Source: Leptotrichia sp. OH3620_COT-345
Lineage (GTDB): Bacteria; Fusobacteriota; Fusobacteriia; Fusobacteriales; Leptotrichiaceae
Length of the DNA: 64,000 nt
Assembly (NCBI RefSeq): GCF_003932895.1
Contig: NZ_RQYW01000007.1
Coordinates: 57,218-121,217, forward strand
Direction: 5' to 3'
A program made the translations under genes and the position numbers. Positions 27,046-36,700 of this stretch are shown here, in pieces. Positions within the stretch are counted from its first letter, which is position 1. Each line of letters begins with the position of its first letter. The notes beneath the pieces are model-generated. The model worked only from the letters and a program-made list of their open reading frames with translations, searched no databases and was not told the DNA's origin.

Positions 27046-27315
27046 ATGCCTAAAAATTTTGTAAAAGAACTTTTTATCATACTTAATCTGATGACTTTCA
27101 TATTATTTATAATTGATAAATATAAAGCAAAGCATCACCAATGGAGAATTTCGGAATTTATGTTATTGGAATGTTCAGTACTTGGCGGAGCGTTAGGCGG
27201 TATCGCAGGAATGATATTGTGCCGTCATAAAATCAAAAAATCTTATTTCCGCATTGGATTACCGGTCATTTTATTTATACATATTTTTTTATATTTTTAT
27301 TGGATTGATTTTTAA
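27046..27315 (+). CDS. DUF1294 small membrane protein
   Basis: 89 residues. Three hydrophobic segments (about 8-25, 45-62, 72-88) flank the family signature: FIIDKYKAKHHQWRISEFMLLECSVLGGALGGIAGMILCRHKIKKSYFRIGLPVI. The DK-KA-W-RI-E and GGALG...RHK patterns define DUF1294; function is unknown. The protein is predicted to sit in the inner membrane with the basic loop in the cytoplasm. The start codon lacks an obvious Shine-Dalgarno sequence. Confidence 0.88.
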   Translation: MPKNFVKELFIILNLMTFILFIIDKYKAKHHQWRISEFMLLECSVLGGALGGIAGMILCRHKIKKSYFRIGLPVILFIHIFLYFYWIDF

Positions 27316-27497
27316 ATATATTGGTATTTATCAACTTCTATAAATTCAAGTTATATCTCTTAATTTTTCAGCTAAAAAACTATAATTAATCTATTTTACT
27401 TAAATAAAATAAACAGTAAAATTAAAAAGTATGTAAATCTAACATTAGTTTTTTTAGCAAATATAAATTTTATAAATAATAAAATGAAAAAATATAA

Positions 27498-27539
27498 AAC
27501 ACCTAACAAAGTTCCTTTCGATTACTTGTATTAGGTGTT
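27498..27539 (-). terminator. Terminator after the OmpA-family gene
   Basis: AACACCTAA (27498-27506) pairs perfectly with TTAGGTGTT (27531-27539). On the minus strand it is followed by UUAUAUUUUUU, 60 bases after the stop codon. Confidence 0.75.
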
Positions 27540-27599
27540 ATCTTTAGTTTAATAATTTTCTTATTATTTAATTCTATAAAATCAAATCAATTCATATTA

Positions 27600-28241
27600 T
27601 TATTTTGCAACTATTTTAATTTCCACTCTTCTATTCTGAGCTCTCCCACTTGCTGTGGAATTACTCGCCACAGGCTGTTTACTTCCATATCCTACTGAAG
27701 TTACTCTTGAACCTGAAACTCCTGCTCCTACAAGATAAGATTTAACTGAAGCCGCTCTGTTTACTGATAAAGGATTATTTATAGAATCATTTCCTGTACT
27801 ATCCGTATGTCCTGAAACTATTATATTTGAATCAGGATATTTTTTTAATATTTCAGCTACTGAATCAAGAGAACTTGTAAATCTTGGCTTAATCACACTA
27901 CTGTTTGTATCAAATGTAATATTTTCAGGTGCTGTAATTTTAATTTCCCCTTCTCCTGTTCTTTCTACTTTTGCTCCTGATCCGTCCAGTCTATTTTTCA
28001 GTTCTTTTTCCTGTCTGTCAAAAATATTTCCGATGACAGCTCCTACTGTTGCTCCTCCTGCCGTTCCAATCAGTGTACCTTTTGTGTCTTTTCCTATTAC
28101 TTGTCCTAATACCGCTCCTGCTGCTGCTCCTATTCCTGCCCCTGCCGCCGTTTTATTCACCTTTTTTGTACCGTCCGGTGTAGTTGTACATGAAACTGCA
28201 ACTAATACAGTCATCATCAATAATGCTATTATCTTTTTCAT
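27600..28241 (-). CDS. OmpA-family lipoprotein with glycine-zipper segment (YiaD/Pal-like)
   Basis: 213 residues. Signal peptide with lipobox VAVSC (Cys18), then a glycine-zipper segment (about 33-70: AAGAGIGAAAGAVLGQVIG ... GTAGGATVGAVIGNIFDR) and a C-terminal OmpA domain (about 100-213). The OmpA part has the peptidoglycan-binding core: FDTNSSVIKPRF, IIVSGHTDSTGND, NRAASVKSYLV and SVGYGSKQPVASN...AQNRRVEI. It probably ties the outer membrane to peptidoglycan. AGGAGG precedes the ATG; own terminator. Confidence 0.95.
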   Translation of the reverse strand: MKKIIALLMMTVLVAVSCTTTPDGTKKVNKTAAGAGIGAAAGAVLGQVIGKDTKGTLIGTAGGATVGAVIGNIFDRQEKELKNRLDGSGAKVERTGEGEIKITAPENITFDTNSSVIKPRFTSSLDSVAEILKKYPDSNIIVSGHTDSTGNDSINNPLSVNRAASVKSYLVGAGVSGSRVTSVGYGSKQPVASNSTASGRAQNRRVEIKIVAK

Positions 28242-28322
28242 TCTTGCCCTCCTGAATTATTTCTATTTTGATTTTTAACAGTATAATAAGTATATAAGAT
28301 TAATGGGATTTTCCTATTTGAA

Positions 28323-28351
28323 TTGACTTTGAAAATAATTTGTGATATAAA
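28323..28351 (+). promoter_or_regulatory. Promoter of the dus gene
   Basis: TTGACT (28323-28328), 17 bases, TATAAA (28346-28351), 37 bases before the start codon. Confidence 0.65.
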
Positions 28352-28388
28352 AATTATACAAATTTAAAAATATTCAGGAGATGAAAAA

Positions 28389-29330
28389 ATGAAAATATAC
28401 ATTTCCCCCATGGCCGGATACACGGATTATTCCTACAGAAAAATATTAAAAAAATTTAATCCCGATTTGTTATTTACAGAAATGATAAATGCACACCTGT
28501 TAAATAAAAATGATAAAATTACTGAAAATGAGCTTTTGAAATGTGATGATAAAATAAATGAAGGAGTTCAAATATTTGGACATGATAAAGAAAATATTGT
28601 CAATGCTTTCCTAAAAGCTGAAAAAATAGGATTTAAAAATCTAAATCTGAATATGGGTTGTCCTCAACCTAAAATTATAAAAAAAGGGGCAGGTTCGGCA
28701 TTGCTTCCTAAAATCGAACTTATTGACAATCTGTTATATGAACTGAAAGAAAAGTTAGACAGTAAGACTAAACTATCTCTCAAAATTCGTATAGGATATC
28801 GCTCTTTTTCTTCTCCTGAATTATATATAAAAATAGCTGATAAATACGGTCTTGATTTTATCTGTGTTCATGGAAGGACAGGAGAGCAGTTCTATAAAGG
28901 AAACTCCGACTGGAATATCGTTTCAAGATTAAGTTATTTGCCGAGAAGTGAAACTCTTGACTTCATAGGGAACGGTGATTTATTTGAAGCTGAACAAATT
29001 GTAAATACAATTACATCTTCTAATCTTAACGGAGTAATGCTTTCACGTGGAATCATTGGAAATCCATGGCTTGTTACTCAATTAAAAGAACTTCTGGAAA
29101 CAGGTAAAATTTCTTCATTCCCCGATTTGAATACTATAAAAAATACCGTTTTAAAACATATAGAATACTTAATTGAAAATAAAGGTAAAATTATCGCTTC
29201 TCTTGAAATAAATAAATTTCTGAAACCTTACTTCAAAAATTTTTTATCTGAAGATACAAATCAAAAATTAAAAGAAATTATTACTAAAAAAGATATAAAT
29301 AAAAAAATTCAAAGTATAATAAATATTTAA
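28389..29330 (+). CDS. tRNA-dihydrouridine synthase
   Basis: 313 residues, FMN-dependent TIM barrel. SPMAGYTDYSYR at the N-terminus binds FMN; NLNMGCPQPKIIKKGAG carries the catalytic Cys91; KIRIGYRS, CVHGRTGEQFYKG and NGDLFEAEQ...VMLSRGIIGNPW are the remaining flavin and substrate motifs. It reduces uridines in tRNA D-loops. Which position (Dus subgroup) is not certain; length and motifs fit the bacterial DusB-like group. CAGGAG precedes the ATG. Confidence 0.95.
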   Translation: MKIYISPMAGYTDYSYRKILKKFNPDLLFTEMINAHLLNKNDKITENELLKCDDKINEGVQIFGHDKENIVNAFLKAEKIGFKNLNLNMGCPQPKIIKKGAGSALLPKIELIDNLLYELKEKLDSKTKLSLKIRIGYRSFSSPELYIKIADKYGLDFICVHGRTGEQFYKGNSDWNIVSRLSYLPRSETLDFIGNGDLFEAEQIVNTITSSNLNGVMLSRGIIGNPWLVTQLKELLETGKISSFPDLNTIKNTVLKHIEYLIENKGKIIASLEINKFLKPYFKNFLSEDTNQKLKEIITKKDINKKIQSIINI

Positions 29331-29346
29331 TGAAATGAAATAAAAT

Positions 29347-29395
29347 AAGAGTTATTTAAAAAATAAATTCTTTTATTATTTAAAATAACTCTTTT
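29347..29395 (+). terminator. Terminator after the dus gene
   Basis: AAGAGTTATTTAAA (29347-29360) pairs, with one bulged A, to TTTAAAATAACTCTT (29379-29393), followed by T. Confidence 0.75.
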
Positions 29396-29558
29396 ATTAT
29401 TCTAACTTTTTTTATTTAGATGATACTAAAATTTGACTTGACTTTTTTCTTTTACAACACTTCTTTCCACTTATCATCAAGTTTAATACATTTCATTACA
29501 GTAAATATTTAGAAAAATCTTCTCATTCCGTCAAATTTAAGATATTTGAGAAAATATA

Positions 29559-29744
29559 TTACAATACGCAATTATTCTTAGCAGTTTTTTCTTTAATAAA
29601 CGATACTGCATAAATTTCAATCACTTCCGAAACTCTTAAAGAATCTATAAATAATAATCCTACAGGCTCACAACCAAATACGACTGGAGAATTTACTTTG
29701 ACACACTTACTTAAAATTATATTATATTTTTTAAATTTTAACAT
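29559..29744 (-). CDS. Doubtful small ORF, possibly a gene remnant
   Basis: 61 codons (KVNSPVVFGCEPVGLLFIDS is protein-like), 33 bases after the B3/4 gene on the same strand. No ribosome-binding site. The next 150 bases downstream contain further protein-like but frameshifted stretches (for example MKCIKLDDKWKEVL), so it may be part of a decayed gene. Family unknown. Confidence 0.35.
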   Translation of the reverse strand: MLKFKKYNIILSKCVKVNSPVVFGCEPVGLLFIDSLRVSEVIEIYAVSFIKEKTAKNNCVL

Positions 29745-29776
29745 TCAAATTATTCAATGAAAATCGATTTAATCAG

Positions 29777-30487
29777 TTATATTAAATCAATAGTGTTTTC
29801 GTTTATGTTTAATATTTTTAATGCTGATTTTTCAGCTCCAAGTTCCTTTTCAGCATAATAAGCTATCATTTCCAAAGCTTTTTCAATATCCTTATTTTTT
29901 TCAGCATTCACATATTCTATAACAACATAAGCTTTTTTCGTATTTTCAGTAATCATCGTTCTTTGTCCATCCCTCCAGTTAAAACAACGACATACAGCTC
30001 CTTTATCATCTCTATAGCATATTTCACCTTCAAGTGTAGGAGAATTTGCTTCATCTCCGAGAGCGTAAAATTCATCATTTCCTTCGGTTACTCCAAGTAT
30101 GAGATCCCCTTCAAAAGTTTCTATATCTTCAGCACCACATGGAACACCGTATTTTAAAGATGCGGAATTATAAATATCAACCAGAGGATTTATAGATGAT
30201 ATTCCTGATCCCTTTTCCACTCTTTTTAAAAGAGCTTCTATGCTTGACCTTACACCTTTTTTCGTTTTAAATTTTTGATATGCTTCTCTCCACACTGCGA
30301 TTACCGGATTATGACTGAACTGTTCCTCTGTTAAATGCTTTTTCGCTTCTTTATTGGACTCTTCCAAGAGCTTTTTTATATTATTGGAAGTTTCCCTCAT
30401 ATTATTTACATTTTTTAATATAAGAACTCCGACATTAGCTTCAGGAAAAATATCCCAAAAAGATTTTTCTATTATAAATTTATTCAT
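29777..30487 (-). CDS. B3/B4-domain protein (PheRS-beta editing-domain homologue)
   Basis: 236 residues from ATG 30487 (a TTG three codons earlier is the alternative). Almost the whole length is a stand-alone B3/4 domain, the tRNA-editing domain of phenylalanyl-tRNA synthetase beta: NPVIAVWREAYQKFKTKKGVRSSIEALLKRVEKG, ISSINPLVDIYNSASLKYGVPCGAEDI, GDLILGVTEGNDEF, CRCFNWRDGQRTMITENTKKAYVVIEYV. Such free-standing proteins are thought to deacylate mischarged tRNA or act on related amino-acid derivatives; direct evidence is limited. It is not linked to pheT here. Confidence 0.9.
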   Translation of the reverse strand: MNKFIIEKSFWDIFPEANVGVLILKNVNNMRETSNNIKKLLEESNKEAKKHLTEEQFSHNPVIAVWREAYQKFKTKKGVRSSIEALLKRVEKGSGISSINPLVDIYNSASLKYGVPCGAEDIETFEGDLILGVTEGNDEFYALGDEANSPTLEGEICYRDDKGAVCRCFNWRDGQRTMITENTKKAYVVIEYVNAEKNKDIEKALEMIAYYAEKELGAEKSALKILNINENTIDLI

Positions 30488-30567
30488 AACTATCAATTCA
30501 GGAAAATATTATTTTAAATATCTCCCTATCTCCTTTCTTGAAACTGACCGACATTATAAGTATATTT

Positions 30568-31155
30568 TCAAAAATTTTCCACTGTTTTCAATTGTTCTGG
30601 ATTTAATATTTTTCTTATTTTTTCATTTCTCACTTTTTTTAAATTATCATATTCCATTATGAAATCCTTTTCAGATAAACGTTCATATTTCAATTTATTA
30701 ATTTCTCTTTTAAAATCTCTTTCCAGTTTTAATATTTCAGCTTTTTGTTCATTTTCTAAGTTCAAGTTATCCATCAAACTTCTGATTTTATCATTTTTTT
30801 CTTCAAATTCAAGTTTTTTCTCATTAATATATCTGTTAAAATTTGTAAGTTGCTCATAAGATAAAATTTCTGCTATTTTCAAATATCTTTCTTTTTCAAT
30901 TTTATCAATTTTCTCTTTTTTCCCTTCAAACTGTTTTAATTCTTTTTCTACTTTTTCGGCTTTTTTTTGAAAATTATCAAAAATACGTGACAATTTTTTC
31001 TGCTGTTTTTGAGTAGCATTTACAGCTTGAAATATTTCTTTTTTAGAAATTTTTACAATATATACTTTTTTGTAATAATCCTCATAAGCATTTGAAATAC
31101 AGCTTATACTTAAAATCATCATAAATAAAAACAATATTTTCTTTGTATTTTTCAT
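30568..31155 (-). CDS. Secreted coiled-coil protein (Spy/CpxP-like layout)
   Basis: 195 residues from ATG 31155 (GAGG upstream; TTG six codons earlier rejected because it precedes that site). Signal peptide about 1-24 (MKNTKKILFLFMMILSISCIS), the rest is almost continuous charged helix (KQQKKLSRIFDNFQKKAEKVEKEL..., LNLENEQKAEILKLERDFKREINKL). Two similar halves each end in an EILSYEQL/KILNPEQL motif, reminiscent of LTxxQ motifs in Spy/CpxP periplasmic chaperones. That parallel is structural and tentative. It follows guaB by 30 bases and may share its transcript. Confidence 0.75.
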   Translation of the reverse strand: MKNTKKILFLFMMILSISCISNAYEDYYKKVYIVKISKKEIFQAVNATQKQQKKLSRIFDNFQKKAEKVEKELKQFEGKKEKIDKIEKERYLKIAEILSYEQLTNFNRYINEKKLEFEEKNDKIRSLMDNLNLENEQKAEILKLERDFKREINKLKYERLSEKDFIMEYDNLKKVRNEKIRKILNPEQLKTVENF

Positions 31156-31185
31156 TCTCAAATCCTCTTTCAATGTATTTTTAAA

Positions 31186-32655
31186 TTAATTTGAAGCATT
31201 GTAATTAGGTGCTTCTTTTGTAATTATAACATCATGAGGATGACTTTCCTTTAATCCTGCATTAGTTATTTTTACAAATTTTCCGTCAGTTTTCAATTTT
31301 TCAATTGTAGGTGTTCCACAATATCCCATTCCTGACCGTAGCCCTCCACACAACTGGTAAATAGTATCTTTTAATGCTCCTTTAAACGGAACCATTGATT
31401 CTATTCCCTCAGGGACAAGTTTTTCTGTTGCCGCTTCAAGCTGAAAATACCTGTCACTACTTCCTCTTTTCATAGCTGCAAGCGAACCCATTCCCGCATA
31501 TGTTTTGAATTTTCTTCCATTATATAAAATTTCTTCTCCCGGAGCTTCATTTGTCCCTGCAAGAAGTCCTCCCAGCATAACACAGTCTGCTCCTGCCGCT
31601 ATAGCTTTCACTATGTCTCCTGATAACTTTATCCCTCCATCAGCTATAAGTCCTATAGATTTCTTCTGACATACTTCGGCTATTTCAAGTATAGCTGTTA
31701 TTTGAGGAACTCCCACTCCTGAAATCACCCTTGTCGTACATATTGACCCCGGTCCTACTCCGACTTTTACTGCATCTACTCCCGCTTTTATAAGATCAAG
31801 TGCAGCTTCTTTCGTTACAATATTTCCTCCGATTAAATCTAAATCAGGAAATGCTTTTCTTATTTCCTTTATTTTTTTTACAACACCTTCAGAATGTCCA
31901 TGAGCCGAATCTACCGTAATTATATCTACTCCCGCTTCAACAAGTGCTTCAATTCTTCTTATTGTATCATTACCTATTCCCACAGCCGCTCCTACCCTCA
32001 GTCTTCCTTGGGAATCTTTACAAGCATTGGGATAATTTATAATATTATCAATATCTTTTATTGTTATAAGACCTTTAAGTTTTTTATCCTGAACGATAGG
32101 CAGTTTTTCAATTCTATGCTCAAGAAGAATAGCTTTTGCTTGGTCTAACGTAGTACCTACAGGAGCGGTTATCAGATTTTCCTTTGTCATTATTTCTTCT
32201 ACTTTCATTGAAAAATCTTCTCTATATTTCAAATCCCTATTAGTAATAATACCTTTCAAATTACCTTTTTTATCTACTATAGGTAATCCTGAAATTTTAT
32301 AAGTTTTCATCAACTCATTTGCTTCCATCAATATAGCATTTTCCCCTAAAGTAATTGGATTTGTTATCATTCCACTTTCATACCTTTTTACCTTTTCAAC
32401 TTCATCCGCCTGTCTTTCAATAGTCATATTTTTATGAATAAATCCTATTCCTCCCTCCCTTGCAATGGCAATAGCAAGCTGAGATTCGGTTACCGTATCC
32501 ATTGCAGCACTAATAATAGGAATGTTTAATACCAGTTTTTCCGTAACTTTCGTTTTTAGAGAAACTTCATGAGGCAACACTTCTGAGGCTTGCGGAATAA
32601 GCAGAACATCATCGAAAGTCAGTCCTTCCATTAAAATCTTAGATTTTTGACTCAT
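31186..32655 (-). CDS. guaB: IMP dehydrogenase
   Basis: 489 residues, the usual bacterial length. It oxidises IMP to XMP with NAD+, the rate-limiting step of guanine nucleotide synthesis. [15 protein letters not shown] begins the TIM barrel; two CBS domains occupy about 95-205 ([14 protein letters not shown]..., [28 protein letters not shown]); catalytic Cys is in [17 protein letters not shown]; the flap reads [18 protein letters not shown]; and the catalytic Arg/Tyr region is [26 protein letters not shown] looked for a purine riboswitch upstream and saw none. Confidence 0.98.
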   Translation of the reverse strand: MSQKSKILMEGLTFDDVLLIPQASEVLPHEVSLKTKVTEKLVLNIPIISAAMDTVTESQLAIAIAREGGIGFIHKNMTIERQADEVEKVKRYESGMITNPITLGENAILMEANELMKTYKISGLPIVDKKGNLKGIITNRDLKYREDFSMKVEEIMTKENLITAPVGTTLDQAKAILLEHRIEKLPIVQDKKLKGLITIKDIDNIINYPNACKDSQGRLRVGAAVGIGNDTIRRIEALVEAGVDIITVDSAHGHSEGVVKKIKEIRKAFPDLDLIGGNIVTKEAALDLIKAGVDAVKVGVGPGSICTTRVISGVGVPQITAILEIAEVCQKKSIGLIADGGIKLSGDIVKAIAAGADCVMLGGLLAGTNEAPGEEILYNGRKFKTYAGMGSLAAMKRGSSDRYFQLEAATEKLVPEGIESMVPFKGALKDTIYQLCGGLRSGMGYCGTPTIEKLKTDGKFVKITNAGLKESHPHDVIITKEAPNYNASN

Positions 32656-32927
32656 TTCTTTAATCCTCCCTGTCTGAAATTTATATATTGTGTTTTCTAT
32701 TTTATTAGATATAACTTATAAATTATAATATTATAACATAAATAATAGATAAAATACAAAAATTTTATTCTTTTTACTGTAAACTTTTTCAATAAAATTA
32801 TAAAAATACATACAACTATAAATTTAATATTTTTAAAATATTTGTTATTTATAAATTTATTTTTTCAGTTAATAAAACAACTTTTATTAGATTTAATCTA
32901 CATATTCTTTTATTAAAAAAATTTACC
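32656..32927. other. AT-rich divergent intergenic region between guaB and the YitT-family gene
   Basis: The left part must hold the guaB promoter, but I see no single clear consensus. No hairpin or known riboswitch core. Confidence 0.4.
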
Positions 32928-32956
32928 TTGACATTGTATTTTTAAAACACTATAAT
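32928..32956 (+). promoter_or_regulatory. Consensus sigma-70 promoter for the YitT-family gene
   Basis: Perfect TTGACA (32928-32933), 17 bases, perfect TATAAT (32951-32956). This is the strongest promoter match in the window; start site near 32963. Confidence 0.88.
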
Positions 32957-33001
32957 ACTTATCGTCACATTACAAATAAGCATAGGAGTTAACAAAAAAT
33001 C

Positions 33002-33856
33002 ATGAAAGAGAAATTTACTAAAACTTTGAAAGAACATCTGTTTATAGGGATCGGTGTTTTTGTACTTGCATTCGGTCTTCATTTTTTCCTATTTCCGAAT
33101 AAAATAGCAAGTGGAGGAATTACAGGACTGGCTTTAGTTATAAACCATGCTTTTGGATTTCCCAACAGTATAGTTATAACTGTAGGAAATATAATATTAT
33201 TTTCATTGGGATTTCTTGTAATCAGCGGACAGTTCGGTGTTAAAAGTGTATATGCTTCCATTCTTTTGTCGGTAGCACTTTCAATATTCGAAAGATTTTT
33301 TCCTCATTATTCATTTACTCAAAATCTTATTCTTGCTACAATATTCGGAAGCGTTTTTGTTGCAATGGGAGCAACCACAGTTTTTGCCTATGATGCTTCT
33401 ACAGGCGGAACATCTATTATTGGTAAAATCATACATCAGTATTTTCATATTCGACTTGGAATGGCAAGTTTCATTGTCGATGCAGTCGTAACAGTTCTGG
33501 CTGTCTTCACATTCGGTGTAGAGCTTGCACTTTTTGGGCTTTTAAGTGTTTATATAACGGGATTTATGACAGACAAATTTATAGATGGATTTAATTCAAG
33601 AAAACAGATTTTTATAATAACACAGAACAAAGAAATTATTATAGAATATATTTTAAGAGATTTTGACAGAGGTTGTACTGTATTTAACGGAATCGGAGGT
33701 TATTCCGGAGTTCCGAGAGATGTTCTTCTTACAATTCTTGACAGAAGGCAATTTATTCATTTGAGAAAATTTTTAAAAGTTAATGATCCGACCGCTTTTA
33801 TGACAGTAACTGAAACTACAAAAGTATTCGGTCTTGGTTTTGATCAATTTCATTAA
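33002..33856 (+). CDS. YitT-family membrane protein (DUF161/DUF2179)
   Basis: 284 residues. Five or six hydrophobic helices in the first 190 residues (IGIGVFVLAFGLHFFLFPNKIASGGITGLALVI..., STGGTSIIGKII) form the YitT_membrane domain; residues about 200-284 are the cytoplasmic DUF2179 domain (REVIIEYILRDFDRGCTVFNGIGGYSG-type: here IIIEYILRDFDRGCTVFNGI). FPNKIASGGITG is the family signature. Members resemble BCCT- or transporter-like proteins of unknown substrate. Very strong promoter, monocistronic, convergent with pepT. Confidence 0.93.
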   Translation: MKEKFTKTLKEHLFIGIGVFVLAFGLHFFLFPNKIASGGITGLALVINHAFGFPNSIVITVGNIILFSLGFLVISGQFGVKSVYASILLSVALSIFERFFPHYSFTQNLILATIFGSVFVAMGATTVFAYDASTGGTSIIGKIIHQYFHIRLGMASFIVDAVVTVLAVFTFGVELALFGLLSVYITGFMTDKFIDGFNSRKQIFIITQNKEIIIEYILRDFDRGCTVFNGIGGYSGVPRDVLLTILDRRQFIHLRKFLKVNDPTAFMTVTETTKVFGLGFDQFH

Positions 33857-34022
33857 TAAAAGATATTAAAGAAATATTTATGTATAAATTTTAATAAAAC
33901 AACTTTATATTACCTCATCTATTTTTATAACTTAGACTTTACGGTAATAAAAATGTAACGGTAAAAATATTCCGAAAATATTTTTTATATTGTTTCAGGT
34001 CATATAATATCTATGAGGATTT

Positions 34023-34052
34023 AAAAAACCGAACTTTAAAGTTCGGTTTTTT
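34023..34052. terminator. Bidirectional terminator between yitT-like gene and pepT
   Basis: AAAAAACCGAACTTT pairs perfectly with AAAGTTCGGTTTTTT, giving A/T runs on both sides. It includes the stop codon region of pepT. Confidence 0.9.
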
Positions 34053-35283
34053 CATAATTTTTTTCTACATTTAATTTTATTATTTCTATAATTGTATCAG
34101 TAGCTTTTTCCATACTTTCCAAAGCTATAAATTCATATTTTCCATGAAAGTTTTCCCCCCCGGCAAATATATTCGGCGTAGGAAGCCCCATAAAAGATAT
34201 TTTAGATCCGTCAGTTCCTCCACGTATAGGTTTTATAATAGGTTCAATATTTAAATTTTCCATTGCTTCCCTTGCAATATCTACGACATACATATGGTCT
34301 TTTATAATTTCTCCCATATTATAGTATTGATCTTTCAACACTACTTTAACTGTATCTTTTCCATATCTTTCATTTATTTTTTTTGCTACATCTTCTGCAA
34401 ATTTCTTTTTTTCCAAAAATTTATTTTTATCATGATCTCTTAATATATACATAAGTTCTGCATCTTCACAATTGGAATTTATACCTTCAAGAAAGTAAAA
34501 TCCTTCGTAACCTTCTGTTTTTTCAGGTACTTCGGCAGATGGAAACATGGATGCCAGTTCCACTGCAATTAAACTTGCATTTTTCATTTTATCTTTGGCG
34601 GTTCCGGGATGAACGCTTTTACCTTTTATCTTATAAACTGCCTGTGCCGCATTAAAGCTTTCATATTCCAACTCTCCTACCGGTCCTCCGTCCATTGTAT
34701 AGGCAAAATCCGCTCCAAATTCTTCCACATTGAAATTATCAGCACCTCTTCCTATTTCCTCATCAGGTCCAAAAGCTACTTTCACTGTTCCATGTTTTAT
34801 TTCAGGATGATTTATAAGATATTTCATTGCTTCCATTATTTCTACAATTCCCGCTTTATCATCAGCACCTAGTAATGTTGTTCCGTCTGTTGTGATAACG
34901 GTTTTTGAAACATAATTTTCTAAATTCGGAAATTCTTCGGTATACATAGTAATTCCTAAATCTTTATTCAAAATAATATCTTTTCCATCGTAATTTTCAA
35001 TTATTTGAGGATTGACATCCACTGCATTGAAATCCGCCGTATCCATATGTGCTATAAAACCTATTACAGGAACTTTTTTGTCTATATTGGATGGCAATGT
35101 ACCGTTTACGAAACATGCATCATTTACATATACATTTTCAAGACCTATTTCTTCCATTTCTTTTTTTAAAAGTTTTGCAAATTCAATCTGGGAAGGAGTA
35201 GATGGTATAGTTTCACTACTCTCGTCAGATCTTGTTTCAAATTTTACATATTTCAAAAATCTTTCTTTTAAAGTATCATACAT
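34036..35283 (-). CDS. pepT: Peptidase T (aminotripeptidase)
   Basis: 415 residues from ATG 35283 (MYDTLKERFLKYV); a GTG three codons earlier overlaps the AAGGTG site and is rejected. It removes N-terminal residues from tripeptides in the cytoplasm and is a two-zinc M20B enzyme. Ligands: IAHMDTADF near 78 (His, Asp), TLLGADDKAGIVEIM near 140, PDEEIGRGAD near 174, TMDGG near 197, and a final His in GENFHGKYEFI near 380. Length matches the family. Confidence 0.96.
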   Translation of the reverse strand: MYDTLKERFLKYVKFETRSDESSETIPSTPSQIEFAKLLKKEMEEIGLENVYVNDACFVNGTLPSNIDKKVPVIGFIAHMDTADFNAVDVNPQIIENYDGKDIILNKDLGITMYTEEFPNLENYVSKTVITTDGTTLLGADDKAGIVEIMEAMKYLINHPEIKHGTVKVAFGPDEEIGRGADNFNVEEFGADFAYTMDGGPVGELEYESFNAAQAVYKIKGKSVHPGTAKDKMKNASLIAVELASMFPSAEVPEKTEGYEGFYFLEGINSNCEDAELMYILRDHDKNKFLEKKKFAEDVAKKINERYGKDTVKVVLKDQYYNMGEIIKDHMYVVDIAREAMENLNIEPIIKPIRGGTDGSKISFMGLPTPNIFAGGENFHGKYEFIALESMEKATDTIIEIIKLNVEKNYEKTEL

Positions 35284-35315
35284 AATCTTCACCTTCTCTT
35301 CCTCATATTCTTGAA

Positions 35316-36698
35316 TTATAAATAACTCATAGGATTTACAATATTTACTCCTCTACGTGTTTCAAAGTATAAATTTGGCTGTTTTGTAATTTGATCTCTT
35401 CCTAAAGACCCTACCGTTTGTCCTTTATTTACCCTTGAACCTTTTGATACTGATACACCGGCAAGATTTCCGTAAACAGTTACAAGACCTCCATGATCTA
35501 TTATAACAACTCCTCCAAGATTATTAAGAGAGCCTGCATATATTACCACTCCGCTATCCGCAGCTTTTACCGCCTGTCCTACCGAGCCTCGGATTTCGAT
35601 TCCGTTACTTTTCAGTCCTGCCACTTTTTGTTGACCATATCCCACTACTATTGAACCGTTTATAGGCATTATAAGATTTCCTGTTCCTTTAGGGACATTT
35701 ACTGCAGGTGTCTTTTTTGTTGAAGCGGTATTAGTATTTGAAGTATTTCTTGACGGTGTTGATTTCTGACCTGCCAGATCATTATTCTGTCTTTCTGTCC
35801 CCGCTTTTCTCTGAGCTTCAGCTTCTCTACGTATTCTTGCAGCTTCTTCCTGCTTTCTTTTTTCTTCAGCAGCTCTCTGCATTGCAAGTTCCCTTTCTCT
35901 AATAGCCCTCTGAATAATTGCCTGTATCTGTGCGTTCAGTCTCTTTTTCTCGGAAATAAGTTGATTATTATTTTTTTCAATTTTTTTATTTTCCGTATTA
36001 AGAACTTTCTGTTTTCCTCTAAGCTGGGCAATAAGAAGATTTTTTTCCTTTTTAGCTGCATTTAACTGTCTATTCTTACTTTCCAGTTCAGCTCTTGCAG
36101 CTCTCACTTTTGCGGCTTCAGCCTGATTTCTGGATTTTATACTTTCTTCCCTCTGCTTCCTAGTTTCTACTCCCTTTTTATCCTCTTCCACTTTTTGAAT
36201 ATAGTCCGTTTGCTTATTCAAAAGTATTTTCAAATCATGAGTCATTTTTACTTGGACAGCAGAATTGGAACTTCCTACTGAAGCTGACATTTCTCTGTTT
36301 CTTCTTATTTTATCCCACGTTTTTATTTTTTTATAAAGATCTTCTTTGTTTACATTGATTATTTCAGTATCTCTGTTTATCTCTGAAATATTTTTTCTTA
36401 TGTTCTCGTTATTTACTCCTATTTGTCTTAATATTTCAGTATATCTCTTTTCAGCTTCGTTATACTCCGCCTGTAATTTTGCTATATTTTTATCAAGCTT
36501 CCTTACTTGATCCAAAGTCACATTTTCAGTACTTTTTGCTTTGGAAATTTCAGTTTTGTTTTTATTGATTTTCTGATTATTCTGATTAACTTGATTATCA
36601 ATCTGTTGTATTCTTTTCTTATTATCTTCTATCTGATCTGAGAAAATCAAAAATATTGTACAAATAAATAATGAAAGTTTTAATATCGTCTTTTTCAT
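35316..36698 (-). CDS. EnvC-like amidase activator: coiled coil plus degenerate LytM (M23) domain
   Basis: 460 residues: signal peptide (about 1-20), long coiled coil (about 22-270, Gln/Asn/Lys/Glu-rich), linker, then an M23/LytM domain (about 340-460). In active LytM enzymes zinc is held by H-x3-D and H-x-H. Here those segments read LKSNGIEIRG, VTVYGNLAGV and NLYFETRRG: every expected His is replaced. Coiled coil plus dead LytM is the EnvC/NlpD pattern, where the domain activates N-acetylmuramoyl-L-alanine amidases at the septum instead of cutting peptidoglycan. It lies two bases after ftsX, the membrane partner of EnvC. Confidence 0.9.
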   Translation of the reverse strand: MKKTILKLSLFICTIFLIFSDQIEDNKKRIQQIDNQVNQNNQKINKNKTEISKAKSTENVTLDQVRKLDKNIAKLQAEYNEAEKRYTEILRQIGVNNENIRKNISEINRDTEIINVNKEDLYKKIKTWDKIRRNREMSASVGSSNSAVQVKMTHDLKILLNKQTDYIQKVEEDKKGVETRKQREESIKSRNQAEAAKVRAARAELESKNRQLNAAKKEKNLLIAQLRGKQKVLNTENKKIEKNNNQLISEKKRLNAQIQAIIQRAIRERELAMQRAAEEKRKQEEAARIRREAEAQRKAGTERQNNDLAGQKSTPSRNTSNTNTASTKKTPAVNVPKGTGNLIMPINGSIVVGYGQQKVAGLKSNGIEIRGSVGQAVKAADSGVVIYAGSLNNLGGVVIIDHGGLVTVYGNLAGVSVSKGSRVNKGQTVGSLGRDQITKQPNLYFETRRGVNIVNPMSYL

Positions 36699-36700
36699 TT

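Noticed and set aside
32656..33001. Purine riboswitch upstream of guaB
   Set aside because: No three-stem purine core can be formed; only A/T runs.
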